From: Pseudomonas graminis
GTDB taxonomy: Bacteria; Pseudomonadota; Gammaproteobacteria; Pseudomonadales; Pseudomonadaceae
Assembly: GCF_900111735.1 (NCBI RefSeq)
Contig: NZ_FOHW01000028.1
Span: 1-64,000, forward strand
Direction: 5' to 3'
DNA length: 64,000 nucleotides
The notes beneath the pieces are model-generated. The model had not been told where the DNA came from and ran no database searches. It was given only the letters and a program-made list of their open reading frames with translations. Position numbers and translations under genes: made by a program. Shown piece after piece: positions 42,492 through 52,012 of this stretch; within the stretch, counting starts at the first letter, position 1, and every line of letters starts with the position of its first letter.

Positions 42492-44654
42492 TTGCCGAAT
42501 TTCAAACCCTTTCTGTTGCTTTGCCTGCTGTTGAGCGTTTGCAGCGTCAACGCTCAAGCCGCCGAAGCCCCCGCCGCAACCACTGCTCCTGCTGCCGCAA
42601 CTGCCGACCCGGCGCCGGTGGATCCCGCCAAAGCGGAGATTCTGGTCAAAGGCGGATTGCTCGGCGCCATCAGTTCCAGCATCGACAGCGTGCAAGACAA
42701 GCTCGATGTGGATGGCCACTTGCTCGACTCCTGGCGCCTGCGGGCCGACCGAGCCGCTGACGAGATCGACGCGCTGGTCAACAAACCGCAGTCGCGCTCA
42801 CCGTGGCGAATCACCGGCGATTTCGTGATGCTGTCGCTGGTGTGGGCGGGGGCATTCCTGCTGCTCAACCGCATCGGCGCGTTTCTCGTGACCCGGTTAT
42901 CACGGCACCGTTTTTTGATCCGCCGCGATCGCGTGGTCGGGGTGCTGGGCTATGTGCTGCCATACATGGTGCCAGCGCTCATCTGTCTGCCGCTGACGCT
43001 GTACGTCAGTCATTTCATGCCGACGTCGGTGGGGCGCGCGCTGGCGCTGTGTCTGGCTTACTCGACCAGCAGCGGGATTTTCTCCACCTCGGTGCTGCTG
43101 TCGCTGATCGTGCTGTTCAATTCGGGCCACAAACGGCCGGCGGTGCGCATCATTCGTCACTACGCGCCGCATCCGTTGTTCATCATCGGATTCCTCGCGG
43201 CGCTGAGTGATGCGTTAACCAGCCCGCAGATTGCCAGGCTGTTCGGCGGCAACGTGACCACCAGCATCGCCGCGTTCACCGGGCTGATGGCGTCGGTCAT
43301 GTTTGGCATGGTTGTCATCCGCATGCGTCGGCCGATCGCGCATCTGATCCGCAACCGTCCCCTGGCCGCCCGGTTGGCGCGGCCGGCGGTGCAACAGACG
43401 CTGAAAATCTTCTCCAGCCTGTGGCATTTGCCGATCCTGCTGATGATTCTGGTCTCGGCTGTAAACCTGATCGGCGCCGGTGAAGGCAGTCAGGAAGCCC
43501 TGCGTTGCGCGTTGCTGACCACGGTGCTGTTGATTGGCTCGGTGTTTCTCAGCACTTTGTTCCAGCACATGTTCAAGCCCACCGAGGTGCGCACCAATAG
43601 TGTTTACAAGGAGCGTCTGCTGAGCCTGTTGCACGCGGTCATGCGTATTGCGCTGGCGATTGGCTTCATCGAGTTGCTGGGGCAGATCTGGGGTTTCTCG
43701 CTGTTTGAATTTGCCCAACGCAATGCCCTGGGCAAGGTGATCAGCGATTCGCTGAGCAGCATCGGTCTGATTCTGCTGGTGACCTGGCTGCTGTGGGTGG
43801 TGATGGACACGGCGATTCAGGAAGCCCTGAAGCCTCCGGCCAATGGACGTTCCGCGCGTCAGCCGAGCACGCGGGTGAAGACCATCCTGCCGCTGTTGCG
43901 CAACGCGATGAAGATCATCCTGGTGGTGATCTGCACCATCACGACCATGGCCAACCTGGGCATCAACGTCGCGCCACTGCTGGCCGGTGCCGGGGTTGTC
44001 GGTCTGGCGATCGGTTTCGGTTCGCAGCAGTTGGTGCAGGACGTCATTACCGGACTGTTCATCATCATCGAAGACACCATCTCCATCGGCGACTGGGTGG
44101 TGCTGGATTCAGGCCACGCCGGTACGGTCGAGAGCCTGACGATCCGCACCCTGCGTCTGCGCGACGGCAAGGGCTTCGTGCATTCGGTGCCGTTCGGGCA
44201 GATCAAGGCGGTCACCAACCAGTCGCGTCAGTTCGCGTACGCGTTTTTCTCGTTCCAGTTCACCTACGACACGGACGTGGATGCGGCAACCTCGCTGATT
44301 CGCGAAGCGGGTCAGTCGATCAGCGATGATCTGCTGCTGGCGAGCAAGCTGCAGGGGCCGCTGGAGGTGTTCGGACTGGACCGGATGGACATGAACGGCA
44401 TTGTCATCACGGCGCAGTTCCGTACGTCATCGGGCGGGCAGTACGCGGTGAGCCGTGCGTTCAACGATCGACTTAAGCGACTTGTGGATAAGTCGGCTGA
44501 GGTGCGATTCGCGCAAACTTATCCACAACTGGTGATGAGCCCGCACAATCGCCAGGCACCCGAGGGCGAACGTGCCGAGGAGGGCGGAGAGCAACAAGCG
44601 CTGCCCGGCAAGACATCCGTGGTGAACAAAGACGGGTCCGAAAGCCCGGTTTGA
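42492..44654 (+). CDS. Large MscS-family mechanosensitive channel (YbiO-like)
   Basis: An inner-membrane channel that opens on osmotic downshock. From the TTG at 42492 it has 720 residues. A signal peptide (FLLLCLLLSVCSVNAQAAEA) precedes a periplasmic Ala/Pro-rich region and many transmembrane helices. The MscS pore-lining helix and beta domain follow (LLAGAGVVGLAIGFGSQQLVQD, then EDTISIGDWVVL and GTVESLTIRTLRLRDGKGFVHSVPFGQI). E. coli YbiO has the same layout and length (741). AAGGAG at 42475-42480 fits this TTG best; a frame open to 42399 and a GTG at 42480 are alternatives. Divergent from the molybdoenzyme gene. Confidence 0.88.
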   Translation: MPNFKPFLLLCLLLSVCSVNAQAAEAPAATTAPAAATADPAPVDPAKAEILVKGGLLGAISSSIDSVQDKLDVDGHLLDSWRLRADRAADEIDALVNKPQSRSPWRITGDFVMLSLVWAGAFLLLNRIGAFLVTRLSRHRFLIRRDRVVGVLGYVLPYMVPALICLPLTLYVSHFMPTSVGRALALCLAYSTSSGIFSTSVLLSLIVLFNSGHKRPAVRIIRHYAPHPLFIIGFLAALSDALTSPQIARLFGGNVTTSIAAFTGLMASVMFGMVVIRMRRPIAHLIRNRPLAARLARPAVQQTLKIFSSLWHLPILLMILVSAVNLIGAGEGSQEALRCALLTTVLLIGSVFLSTLFQHMFKPTEVRTNSVYKERLLSLLHAVMRIALAIGFIELLGQIWGFSLFEFAQRNALGKVISDSLSSIGLILLVTWLLWVVMDTAIQEALKPPANGRSARQPSTRVKTILPLLRNAMKIILVVICTITTMANLGINVAPLLAGAGVVGLAIGFGSQQLVQDVITGLFIIIEDTISIGDWVVLDSGHAGTVESLTIRTLRLRDGKGFVHSVPFGQIKAVTNQSRQFAYAFFSFQFTYDTDVDAATSLIREAGQSISDDLLLASKLQGPLEVFGLDRMDMNGIVITAQFRTSSGGQYAVSRAFNDRLKRLVDKSAEVRFAQTYPQLVMSPHNRQAPEGERAEEGGEQQALPGKTSVVNKDGSESPV

Positions 44655-44685
44655 CATACTGGGTAGCTGGCGCGAGCTCGAAATT

Positions 44686-44764
44686 GAGCCGGCTTGCTGG
44701 CGAAAGCGTCCGGTCAGCCCCTACATAGTTGTCAGACCGGCAAGGTTCGCCAGCAAGCCGGCTC
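44686..44764. repeat. REP doublet (REPIN) A
   Basis: A 19-base arm at 44686-44704 (GAGCCGGCTTGCTGGCGAA) recurs as its exact reverse complement at 44746-44764, with an inner CCGGTC/GACCGG pair. This is a typical Pseudomonas REP pair in inverse orientation. It lies 31 bases after the MscS-like gene. Confidence 0.88.
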
Positions 44765-44810
44765 CTTGGATTGGGGCCAACCACAAATCATGTGAGCGAC
44801 CTAAAGCCAC

Positions 44811-44896
44811 TGTAGGAGCGCGCTTGCCCGCGAAGGCGTCAGCACATCCAACATCGTGATTGCCTGAGGCACCGCCTTCGCCAGCAAGCGACGCCC
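44811..44896. repeat. REP doublet (REPIN) B
   Basis: TGTAGGAGCGCGCTTGCCCG with CGAAGGCG at the left is matched by CGCCTTCGCCAGCAAGCG at the right, an imperfect inverted pair of the same broad REP family as A but with diverged arms. It sits between A and the end of lhr. Confidence 0.82.
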
Positions 44897-44913
44897 CAGA
44901 GATTGCCTGCGGT

Positions 44914-47900
44914 CTACCTGAACAATCGATCGCGCACCTGCAACATCAGCGCCTCATCCACCTCGCCCCAGTATTGCGGTTTGCCCGCGACGATGGCGGC
45001 GATGGGGATGCCGTCGCGGTAAACCAGCTTGTTGCCCACAATCGCCGGGACCTTCGCGCCGGGCAGCAGGGTCCCGGCGAGGTTGAGTGGGTCGACTCCA
45101 CTGACGGCAATCAGGCTGCCGTCCAGCGGGCGATTGCGGACTTCGCGCAATAGCGGGATGGCTTCGGGCAACGCGAACTGCTCACCGGCCAGCCCTGCCA
45201 CAAAGCGCCCGCCGCGAATCTCGCCGCGGGCCTCAAGACGATGGAATGTGCGCAGCAGCTCGCGCCAGGTCGGCAGCCAGTCGGCCTCGCGCTCCAGCAG
45301 GCGCCAGAACACCACGCCGTATCGGCGCAGCAAGGTCATGGCTATGTGCTCCAGCGTGTCGCTGTCGATCCTTTGCGACGCGCCTTCTTCCTTCGCCGGC
45401 GCGCGACGCAGCAACGCCCAGCGCCCGGCGTCGTCCATGCCGCCAATGAACGCGCCACGGTTGCGTCGACTGGTGTGGCTGCTGCGTTTGCTCGCCGGGG
45501 TGATCAGCGCGCGCAGCCCGGCGAAGCTGTCGGCATTGACCAGCCCGGCACCGACCAATTCCTGCAGCGCGGTTTCCAGCTCGGCGCGCAGCAAGTGCGC
45601 TTCGCCGGTCAGCTCGTCGAAAAACATCGCGCCCTGGCTCGACAGCACCTCATGAACCTTCTGCGCGCGCAGGGATAATTCGGTCGGCGCCGGCTGTTCG
45701 GTCAGCCCGGTCCACAGGCGAACCTGCGGTCGCGGCAGCAGCACAATCGGCGTACTGCGCAACGCGGCGCTGCCAACCTTGTTGCGACTGGTCAGACGCA
45801 TCCACACCACCTTGCCGGACCGACACAGGTCATCCAGCCAGATCGATGAATAGTCCTTCAAGCGCGCTGGAAGCAGATCACTGTCCCACGCGCCTGCCGC
45901 CGACGAAAAACCCTCCAGTTGCGCAACGACCTCCGGCAGCGCGGCTTTGCCCTGACTCTGGGTCGTCGCAGACAAGTGCTGCCAATCGAACAGGAACCGA
46001 GTGAAGTCCTGCAGCGACACCGGCTCGATTTCGCGACGCAGGCGTTTGACCGTGTAGCGGTGGATGCGCGACAGCAGATGCCGCTCGCACCACTGTTCCT
46101 CGCGGGCGTCAGGGCTGAACTGGCCGCGCAGCACATACCCTTCGTTCTCCAGCTGCGCCAGCGCCTGAGCGACCTCGTTCAGTGTCAGCGCCAGCGGCTC
46201 GGCAATGGCCGCGACCGTGAGCGGACCGAAACCGCCAAGCCGCGCCCGCACGATCTCCACGCGCGCTTCGTCCTCGCTCCACGCTTCATCGAACCCGGCC
46301 AATGTCGCCAACGGCGGGTGCATTTCGGCGGCAGGGTAGATCGCCTGCAAACAGGTCAGCCGCTCCAGGGGAATCCACAACGCCTGCTCAGGGGTGACCT
46401 GCAAGCGTGTGCCCCGGCCTGAACGGGCGAGGCTCTCCAGCCATTTCATCCAGCCGCCGTGCTCGCGGGCCTCAACGCCGGTGATGCACCCCAGGCTCAT
46501 CAGCGCCTCGTGCATCTCATCGACGTTTTGCGGCTGCGGCCAGGCTTCATCGGCCACCGCTTTGATCGCATCGACGTCCAGCGCGCCGAGATCGTCGGTG
46601 GATTCCGGGTCGCTCCAGCGCCGATTGAGCACTGCCTGGGTGCGACGTTCTTCCAGTGGCGCGTTGTCGAGAAACGCATACGGCTTGGCGTTGAGAATTT
46701 CCGCCGCCAGCGGCGAGGGCGCGGGCAGATCGCGGCTGACCAGACGCACCTCGCCGTTCTCCATGCGCCGCAGCAGTTTCAGCCAGCCTTCGGCGTCCAT
46801 GGCTTCGTGCAGGCAATCGTCCAGGGTCTGCTCGATCAGCGGATGCTCAGGGACATCCCGCTCGCCCACCAGATTCTCCATACAGGCGATCTGGTCCGGA
46901 AACACCGTGGCGATAAGGTCATCGCTCTTGATCCGTTGCAGCTGTGGCGCCACTTTTCGCCCGCCGGTGTAACGCGGCAGGGCCAGTGCGACACCGGCAT
47001 TCCAGCGCCAGCGCACGCCGAACAGCGGCGCATCCAGCACCGCCTGAATCAGCAAATGCTCGGCAGTGGCGGAGTTGAGATAACGCCAGACTTCATCGAG
47101 GGCAAAGCTGTGAGTCGTGGACAGCGACAGCACGATGGCGTCCTCGCTGGCCGCCGCCTGCAGCTCGAAGTTGAAGGTACGACAGAAGCGCTTGCGCAGG
47201 GCCAGCCCCCACGCGCGATTGACCCGGCTGCCGAACGGGGAATGAATCACCAGTTGCGTGCCGCCGGACTGATCGAAAAAACGCTCGATGACCAGCGTGT
47301 CCTGGGACGGCAATGCGCCCAAGGCCGAGTGCGCGCGGGCGAGGTATTCAATGATTTGCTCGGCGCTGGCGAGGTTCAGGCCCAGGCTTTTCATCAGCCA
47401 GTCCGTGCAGGCCTGAAGGTTGCCGGGGTGGGCGCTGAGCTGCTGATCGATGTCGGCCTGCAAGCGTGCGACGGCGAACGACAATTCATCGCTGCGCCCC
47501 GGCGCCTCACCCATCCAGAACGGAATGTTCGGCGGCATGCCGTGGGCGTCCTCGACCCGCACGCGGCCGGACTCAATCCGCAGAATCCGGTAGGACGTGT
47601 TGCCCAGCTGGAAGATGTCGCCCGCCGCGCTTTCCACGGCGAAATCTTCGTTGACCGTACCGATGTTCAGCGCCTGGGGTTCGAGAACCACGCTGTAGTC
47701 GGCGTTGTCCGGAATTGTGCCGCCGCTGGTGACCGCTGTGAGTTTGCTGCCGCGCCGGCCACGCAACGTGCGGGTCACCGCGTCGCGATGCAGGTACGCC
47801 GCGCGCACGCCCTGCCGCCCGCTGTAACCTTCGGCGAGCATGCTCAACAGCGCCTGATAATGGCCTTCGTCAACGTCGGCGTAGGGCGAAGCCTTGCGGA

Positions 47901-49227
47901 ACAGCGCCAGCAGGTCCTGCTCCTGCCATTCCTGACAACTCACCTCGGCGATGATCTGCTGCGCCAGCACATCCAGCGGTGCTTTGGGAATGACCAGCGT
48001 GTCGAGTTCGCCGCGCCGCACGCAATCCAGCAGCGCCGCGCACTCGATCAGATCGTCCCGGGACACAGCAAACAGCCGTCCCTTGGGCGTGCCGCCGACG
48101 TGGTGACCGGAACGGCCGACCCGCTGCAAAAAGGACGCGATGGAGCGGGGCGAGCTGATCTGGCAGACCAGATCGACGTCGCCGATATCAATCCCCAACT
48201 CCAGCGAAGCGGTGGCAATCAGTACTTGCAGGTCACCGCGCTTGAGGCGCTGCTCGGCGTTCAGCCGCTGTTCCTTGGCCATGCTGCCGTGGTGGGCGGC
48301 GACTGCTTCTTTGCCCAGTCGCTCGCTCAGATGCCGCGCCATGCGCTCGGCCAGTCGCCGGGTGTTGACGAAGATGAGCGTGGTGCGGTGTTCACGGGCC
48401 AGCGCCGCCAGCCGGTCGTAGACCAGTTGCCAGACGTCACTGGACATCACGGCGCTCAAGGCAACCGGCGGCACTTCGATAGCCAGATCCCGAGGGCGCG
48501 CGTGGCCGATGTCGACGATGGCGCACGGACGACTGACCGGATCACTGCCGACCAGAAAGCGTGATACGCGCTCGATGGGTTTTTGCGTTGCTGACAGGCC
48601 GATGCGCAGCAGCGGTTTTGCGCACAGCGCCTGTAAACGCTCGAGGGTCAGGGCGAGATGACTGCCGCGCTTGCCGGCCGCAATCGCGTGAATTTCGTCG
48701 ACAATGACGGTCTGGGTGCTCGCAAGCATGCGTCGGCCCGAGTCGGACCCCAGCAGCACGTAAAGCGATTCCGGCGTCGTGACCAAAATGTTCGGCGCGG
48801 TTTTGCGCATGGCCGTGCGTTCTTTCTGGGGCGTGTCACCGGTGCGCACAGCGGTAGTGATACGCAGCCCGGGCAGGCCTTGCTGGATCAGGTGATCCGT
48901 GATGCCCGCCAGCGGGTTTTGCAGATTGATCTGGATGTCGTTGGACAGCGCTTTCAGGGGCGAGACGTACACCACGAAGGTCTCGTCCGGCAGCTCGCCG
49001 CCCCGCTCCAGCCCTTGATGGACCAGATCATCGATGACCGCCAGAAACGCCGTCAGGGTTTTCCCGGAGCCGGTCGGCGCGGCAATCAACGTGGATTCGC
49101 GGCCCTTGATCAGCGGCCACGCCTGGGCCTGGGCCGCGGTAATGGCCGGAAACGTCGAACGGAACCACGCGCTGACCGCCGGATGGAAGGGGTCGAGCAC
49201 CGGGTCGGGTTTCTGGGGAAGATTCAT
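44914..49227 (-). CDS. lhr: Lhr large helicase-related protein
   Basis: An ATP-dependent superfamily 2 helicase (3'-5' translocase) linked to DNA repair. It has 1437 residues. Walker A APTGSGKT lies at 50-57, the DEIH box at 177-180, then the second RecA domain (FVNTRRLAERMARHLSERL, SSPRSIASFLQRVGRSGH), the winged-helix and Lhr-core domains, and the long C-terminal extension of bacterial Lhr. A TTG two codons upstream is an alternative start; ATG at 49227 was preferred although no strong ribosome-binding site is seen. Stands alone on the minus strand, with REP doublets after its 3' end. Confidence 0.95.
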   Translation of the reverse strand: MNLPQKPDPVLDPFHPAVSAWFRSTFPAITAAQAQAWPLIKGRESTLIAAPTGSGKTLTAFLAVIDDLVHQGLERGGELPDETFVVYVSPLKALSNDIQINLQNPLAGITDHLIQQGLPGLRITTAVRTGDTPQKERTAMRKTAPNILVTTPESLYVLLGSDSGRRMLASTQTVIVDEIHAIAAGKRGSHLALTLERLQALCAKPLLRIGLSATQKPIERVSRFLVGSDPVSRPCAIVDIGHARPRDLAIEVPPVALSAVMSSDVWQLVYDRLAALAREHRTTLIFVNTRRLAERMARHLSERLGKEAVAAHHGSMAKEQRLNAEQRLKRGDLQVLIATASLELGIDIGDVDLVCQISSPRSIASFLQRVGRSGHHVGGTPKGRLFAVSRDDLIECAALLDCVRRGELDTLVIPKAPLDVLAQQIIAEVSCQEWQEQDLLALFRKASPYADVDEGHYQALLSMLAEGYSGRQGVRAAYLHRDAVTRTLRGRRGSKLTAVTSGGTIPDNADYSVVLEPQALNIGTVNEDFAVESAAGDIFQLGNTSYRILRIESGRVRVEDAHGMPPNIPFWMGEAPGRSDELSFAVARLQADIDQQLSAHPGNLQACTDWLMKSLGLNLASAEQIIEYLARAHSALGALPSQDTLVIERFFDQSGGTQLVIHSPFGSRVNRAWGLALRKRFCRTFNFELQAAASEDAIVLSLSTTHSFALDEVWRYLNSATAEHLLIQAVLDAPLFGVRWRWNAGVALALPRYTGGRKVAPQLQRIKSDDLIATVFPDQIACMENLVGERDVPEHPLIEQTLDDCLHEAMDAEGWLKLLRRMENGEVRLVSRDLPAPSPLAAEILNAKPYAFLDNAPLEERRTQAVLNRRWSDPESTDDLGALDVDAIKAVADEAWPQPQNVDEMHEALMSLGCITGVEAREHGGWMKWLESLARSGRGTRLQVTPEQALWIPLERLTCLQAIYPAAEMHPPLATLAGFDEAWSEDEARVEIVRARLGGFGPLTVAAIAEPLALTLNEVAQALAQLENEGYVLRGQFSPDAREEQWCERHLLSRIHRYTVKRLRREIEPVSLQDFTRFLFDWQHLSATTQSQGKAALPEVVAQLEGFSSAAGAWDSDLLPARLKDYSSIWLDDLCRSGKVVWMRLTSRNKVGSAALRSTPIVLLPRPQVRLWTGLTEQPAPTELSLRAQKVHEVLSSQGAMFFDELTGEAHLLRAELETALQELVGAGLVNADSFAGLRALITPASKRSSHTSRRNRGAFIGGMDDAGRWALLRRAPAKEEGASQRIDSDTLEHIAMTLLRRYGVVFWRLLEREADWLPTWRELLRTFHRLEARGEIRGGRFVAGLAGEQFALPEAIPLLREVRNRPLDGSLIAVSGVDPLNLAGTLLPGAKVPAIVGNKLVYRDGIPIAAIVAGKPQYWGEVDEALMLQVRDRLFR

Positions 49228-49334
49228 CAGCAATTAATGCGGGCGCAGGCAGGCGGATGCAAGGGGCAGATACCGGGCCGAGTGATCAGCGGCGTGCCTC
49301 AATACCTTCACGCAGTCCCGCGCGCCCGAGGCTG

Positions 49335-49363
49335 TTGGGACTTGCCCGTCGGCGTGTTATGTT
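49335..49363 (+). promoter_or_regulatory. Candidate promoter of the SDR pair
   Basis: TTGGGA (49335-49340) and TATGTT (49358-49363) are spaced by 17 bases, about 55 bases before the first SDR gene. Only moderate matches to consensus. Confidence 0.4.
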
Positions 49364-49418
49364 TGCGGACGTTTTTCACCTATTTTTAATCGACCTGAAG
49401 ACTGAGCCTGCTGACTCT

Positions 49419-50303
49419 ATGCGAATGCGCCTTATGCTATTGGGCGGCGGAAATGCCCTCGGGCAGGCGTTGATTCGTCTAGGTGCCGAGGAGAACATTG
49501 GATTCCTCGCGCCGCGCCCACCGCAAGACGGTTGGGATGCGGCAAGCCTGACGCAACTGCTCGATGACACCCGCCCGGATGCCTTGATCAATCTCGCTTA
49601 CTACTTCGACTGGTTTCAGGCGGAGCGAGTGAGCGCTGACAGGCTGGATAATCAGGAACGCGCCGTCGAGCGTCTCGCTGAACTGTGCCAGCACCACAAT
49701 ATCGTCCTCGTTCAACCGTCCAGCTACCGTGTGTTCGACGGTTCGCGGGCGACGGCTTACAGTGAAAAAGACGAGCCCGTGCCGCTGGGTTCCCGTGGCC
49801 AGGCCTTGTGGCGCATCGAGCAGAGTGTGCGTGCCACCTGCCCGCAGCATGTGCTGCTGCGTTTTGGCTGGCTGCTGGATGACAGCGCCGACGGCGTACT
49901 GGGGCGCTTCCTCAGCCGCGCCGAATCCCCCGGTGAATTGCTGCTGGCAGACGATCGTCGCGGCAATCCGACCCCGGTCGACGATGCCGCGAGGGTCATT
50001 ATTTCGGTGCTCAAACAGCTCGATTGCGCCGCGCCGCTGTGGGGCACTTATCACTACGCCGGACACGAAGCGACTACGCCACTGGCATTCGGTCAGGCTG
50101 TATTGACCGAAGCCCGTCTGCTGCGCCCGCTGGCGATCGAGACGCCGACCGCGCAAGCCCATGCCGCGCGTCCGGACGCCAGCGACGAGCCACAGAACGC
50201 CGTGCTCGCCTGTAAGAAAATCCTTCACACTTTCGGTATCAAGCCACGCGCCTGGCGTGCCGGCTTGCCCAATCTACTGGACCGCTATTACCGCCATGTC
50301 TGA
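49419..50303 (+). CDS. RmlD-like SDR protein lacking the catalytic Tyr and Lys
   Basis: A 294-residue extended short-chain dehydrogenase-like protein, resembling RmlD (dTDP-4-dehydrorhamnose reductase). The nucleotide-binding motif is LMLLGGGNALGQALIRLG, followed by DALINLAYYFDWFQAE and VLVQPSSYRVFDG. Where RmlD has the catalytic YGxxK, aligned from the shared E-x-D-x-x-x-P-L anchor, this protein has R126 and L130 (PLGSRGQALWRIE). It may bind a nucleotide sugar or NAD without classical catalysis. The start was moved to the ATG at 49419 because the upstream 54 codons are unlike the family. It overlaps the next gene by 8 bases. Confidence 0.82.
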   Translation: MRMRLMLLGGGNALGQALIRLGAEENIGFLAPRPPQDGWDAASLTQLLDDTRPDALINLAYYFDWFQAERVSADRLDNQERAVERLAELCQHHNIVLVQPSSYRVFDGSRATAYSEKDEPVPLGSRGQALWRIEQSVRATCPQHVLLRFGWLLDDSADGVLGRFLSRAESPGELLLADDRRGNPTPVDDAARVIISVLKQLDCAAPLWGTYHYAGHEATTPLAFGQAVLTEARLLRPLAIETPTAQAHAARPDASDEPQNAVLACKKILHTFGIKPRAWRAGLPNLLDRYYRHV

Positions 50304-51225
50304 TGCTCCTGTCCTCATCACCGGCGGCGCCGGTTTCATCGGTTCGCACCTGACTGACGCGCTGCTCGCCAAAGGCTACGCCGTGCGCATCCTCGACGAC
50401 CTGTCCACTGGCAAGCGCAGCAACCTGCCGCTGGATAACCCGCGCGTCGAGCTGATCGAAGGTGATGTGGCCGATGCCGCGCTGGTGGCCCGTGCGGCGC
50501 TGGGTTGTCAGGCCGTTGCGCACCTGGCCGCCGTCGCGTCGGTGCAGGCCTCGGTGGATGATCCGGTGAAGACGCACCAGAGCAACTTCATCGGCACGCT
50601 GAATGTCTGCGAAGCAATGCGCCAGGCCGGCATCAAACGTGTGGTGTTTGCTTCCAGCGCCGCTGTTTACGGCAACAACGGTGAAGGCGAGGCCATCACC
50701 GAAGACACTCCGAAAGCACCGCTGACCCCGTATGCGTCGGACAAACTGGCCGGTGAGCACTACTTCGATTTCTATCGTCGTCAGCACGGTTTCGAGCCGG
50801 TCGTGTTCCGCTTCTTCAACATCTTCGGCCCGCGTCAGGATCCTTCTTCGCCGTATTCCGGGGTGATCAGCATCTTTGCAGAGCGCGCCGTGAAAGGCCT
50901 GCCGATTGCCGTCTTCGGTGATGGCGAGCAGACCCGCGATTTCTTCTACGTTGAGGACCTGGTTGACCTTGTGGTGCAGGGTATCGAGATGCCGACGGTG
51001 GCGGAGGGTGCAGTCAATGTCGGCCTGAATGCGACGACTTCGCTCAACGAACTGCTGGGCGCCCTTGCCGAGGTTGTCGGAAGTCTGCCGCCGGTGAGCT
51101 ACTTGCCGGCACGTTCGGGCGACATCAAGCATTCACGGGCGAGCAATCAGCGTCTGCTTGAGCGTTTCAAAGTGCCCGAGCCGACGCCGCTGAAAGTCGG
51201 GCTGGCGCGGCTGCTGGGGCGCTGA
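50296..51225 (+). CDS. NAD-dependent epimerase/dehydratase (extended SDR)
   Basis: A 309-residue GalE-like protein. The Rossmann motif is LITGGAGFIGSHL at residues 7-19, the active site has SSAAVYGNNG and the YASDK catalytic Tyr-Lys, and RFFNIFGPRQDPSSPYSGVIS is the substrate-loop signature of UDP-sugar 4-epimerases and related dehydratases. The specific sugar is unknown. The ATG at 50296 lies within the preceding gene (8-base overlap), so the two are translationally coupled and probably act together on a surface sugar nucleotide. A terminator follows. Confidence 0.88.
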   Translation: MSDAPVLITGGAGFIGSHLTDALLAKGYAVRILDDLSTGKRSNLPLDNPRVELIEGDVADAALVARAALGCQAVAHLAAVASVQASVDDPVKTHQSNFIGTLNVCEAMRQAGIKRVVFASSAAVYGNNGEGEAITEDTPKAPLTPYASDKLAGEHYFDFYRRQHGFEPVVFRFFNIFGPRQDPSSPYSGVISIFAERAVKGLPIAVFGDGEQTRDFFYVEDLVDLVVQGIEMPTVAEGAVNVGLNATTSLNELLGALAEVVGSLPPVSYLPARSGDIKHSRASNQRLLERFKVPEPTPLKVGLARLLGR

Positions 51226-51238
51226 AGCCCGCACAGCA

Positions 51239-51266
51239 AAAAGGCACCGGTGAGGTGCCTTTTTTG
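51239..51266 (+). terminator. Terminator after the SDR pair
   Basis: AAAAAGGCACC pairs with GGTGCCTTTTTT around GGTGA. Being symmetrical in A and T runs, it can also serve ompW on the other strand. Confidence 0.92.
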
Positions 51267-51291
51267 TGCCTGCTCGTTGGGGCGTCAGCGC

Positions 51292-51978
51292 TTAAAACTT
51301 GTAGCCCACGCCGACCATGTACACCCACGGATCGACGTCCACGTTCACTTTGGTCCGGCCGACGCCCAGCGCCGACGGACCGTCCAGCGTCGCTTGTGTG
51401 TCGATGTCCACATACCAGACGGCGGCGTTGAGCATGATCTTGTCCGTCAGCATGTAGTCCGCGCCGATCTGACCGGCCCAGCCCCAGGAGTTCTTGATGT
51501 GCAGGTTGTTCATGCCCTGGCCCTTGCGCTCGCTGCTCAGGTTTTCATCGTAGAACCAGGTGTAGTTCACGCCGACACCGGCGTACGGCTGGAACTTAGA
51601 CGTCGCGTCCATCGGGTAGTACTGCAGCGACAGGGTGGGCGGCAGCTGCTTCACGTCCGCCAGCTTGCCATCCAGGCCCGGGCCCAGGCCTTTGATCCCC
51701 ACGGTGTGCTGGAAGGGCGTTGCCGCCAGTAACTCGAGGCCCACGTGGTCGGTGAGCATGTAGGCGAAGGCCAGGCCCAGTTGCGTGTCGCTGTCCAGTG
51801 TCGCTTTAGTGCCCGGGACCTTGGCACCATCAAGCTTCAGGTTTCCGCTTTCTTCGTTGGGCGCCGTCGTGGCAGCACCGGCACGAATAATGAAGTCACC
51901 GGCCTGGTGGGCGTGAGCAGCGAGGGGGACACCGAGTGCAAGCGCGAGCAGGGGCGCGCTGAGCAGGTACTTGTGCAT
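51292..51978 (-). CDS. ompW: OmpW-family outer membrane protein
   Basis: An eight-stranded outer-membrane beta-barrel that forms a narrow hydrophobic channel. It has 228 residues: a signal peptide ending near AAHAHQAG, FIIRAGAATTAPNEES at the start of the barrel, the hairpin LAFAYMLTDHVGLELLAATPFQHTV, the periplasmic-turn sequences SLQYYPMDATSKFQPYAGVGVNYTW, and a terminal YKF with C-terminal Phe for BAM recognition. A GGAG site precedes the ATG. An ANR/FNR-type site sits upstream in an activating position. Confidence 0.92.
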   Translation of the reverse strand: MHKYLLSAPLLALALGVPLAAHAHQAGDFIIRAGAATTAPNEESGNLKLDGAKVPGTKATLDSDTQLGLAFAYMLTDHVGLELLAATPFQHTVGIKGLGPGLDGKLADVKQLPPTLSLQYYPMDATSKFQPYAGVGVNYTWFYDENLSSERKGQGMNNLHIKNSWGWAGQIGADYMLTDKIMLNAAVWYVDIDTQATLDGPSALGVGRTKVNVDVDPWVYMVGVGYKF

Positions 51979-52012
51979 GGGGGCTCCGTAAGGGCATAAA
52001 AATGTATGCCGT

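Noticed and set aside
44641..44913. Possible CRISPR array or insertion sequence from the repeated motifs
   Set aside because: The repeats are inverted REP pairs without regular spacing, spacers, terminal target duplication or a transposase gene.
46459..48564. A 701-codon plus-strand frame opposite lhr
   Set aside because: A low-complexity, His/Arg/Gln-rich translation typical of an antisense GC-rich shadow.
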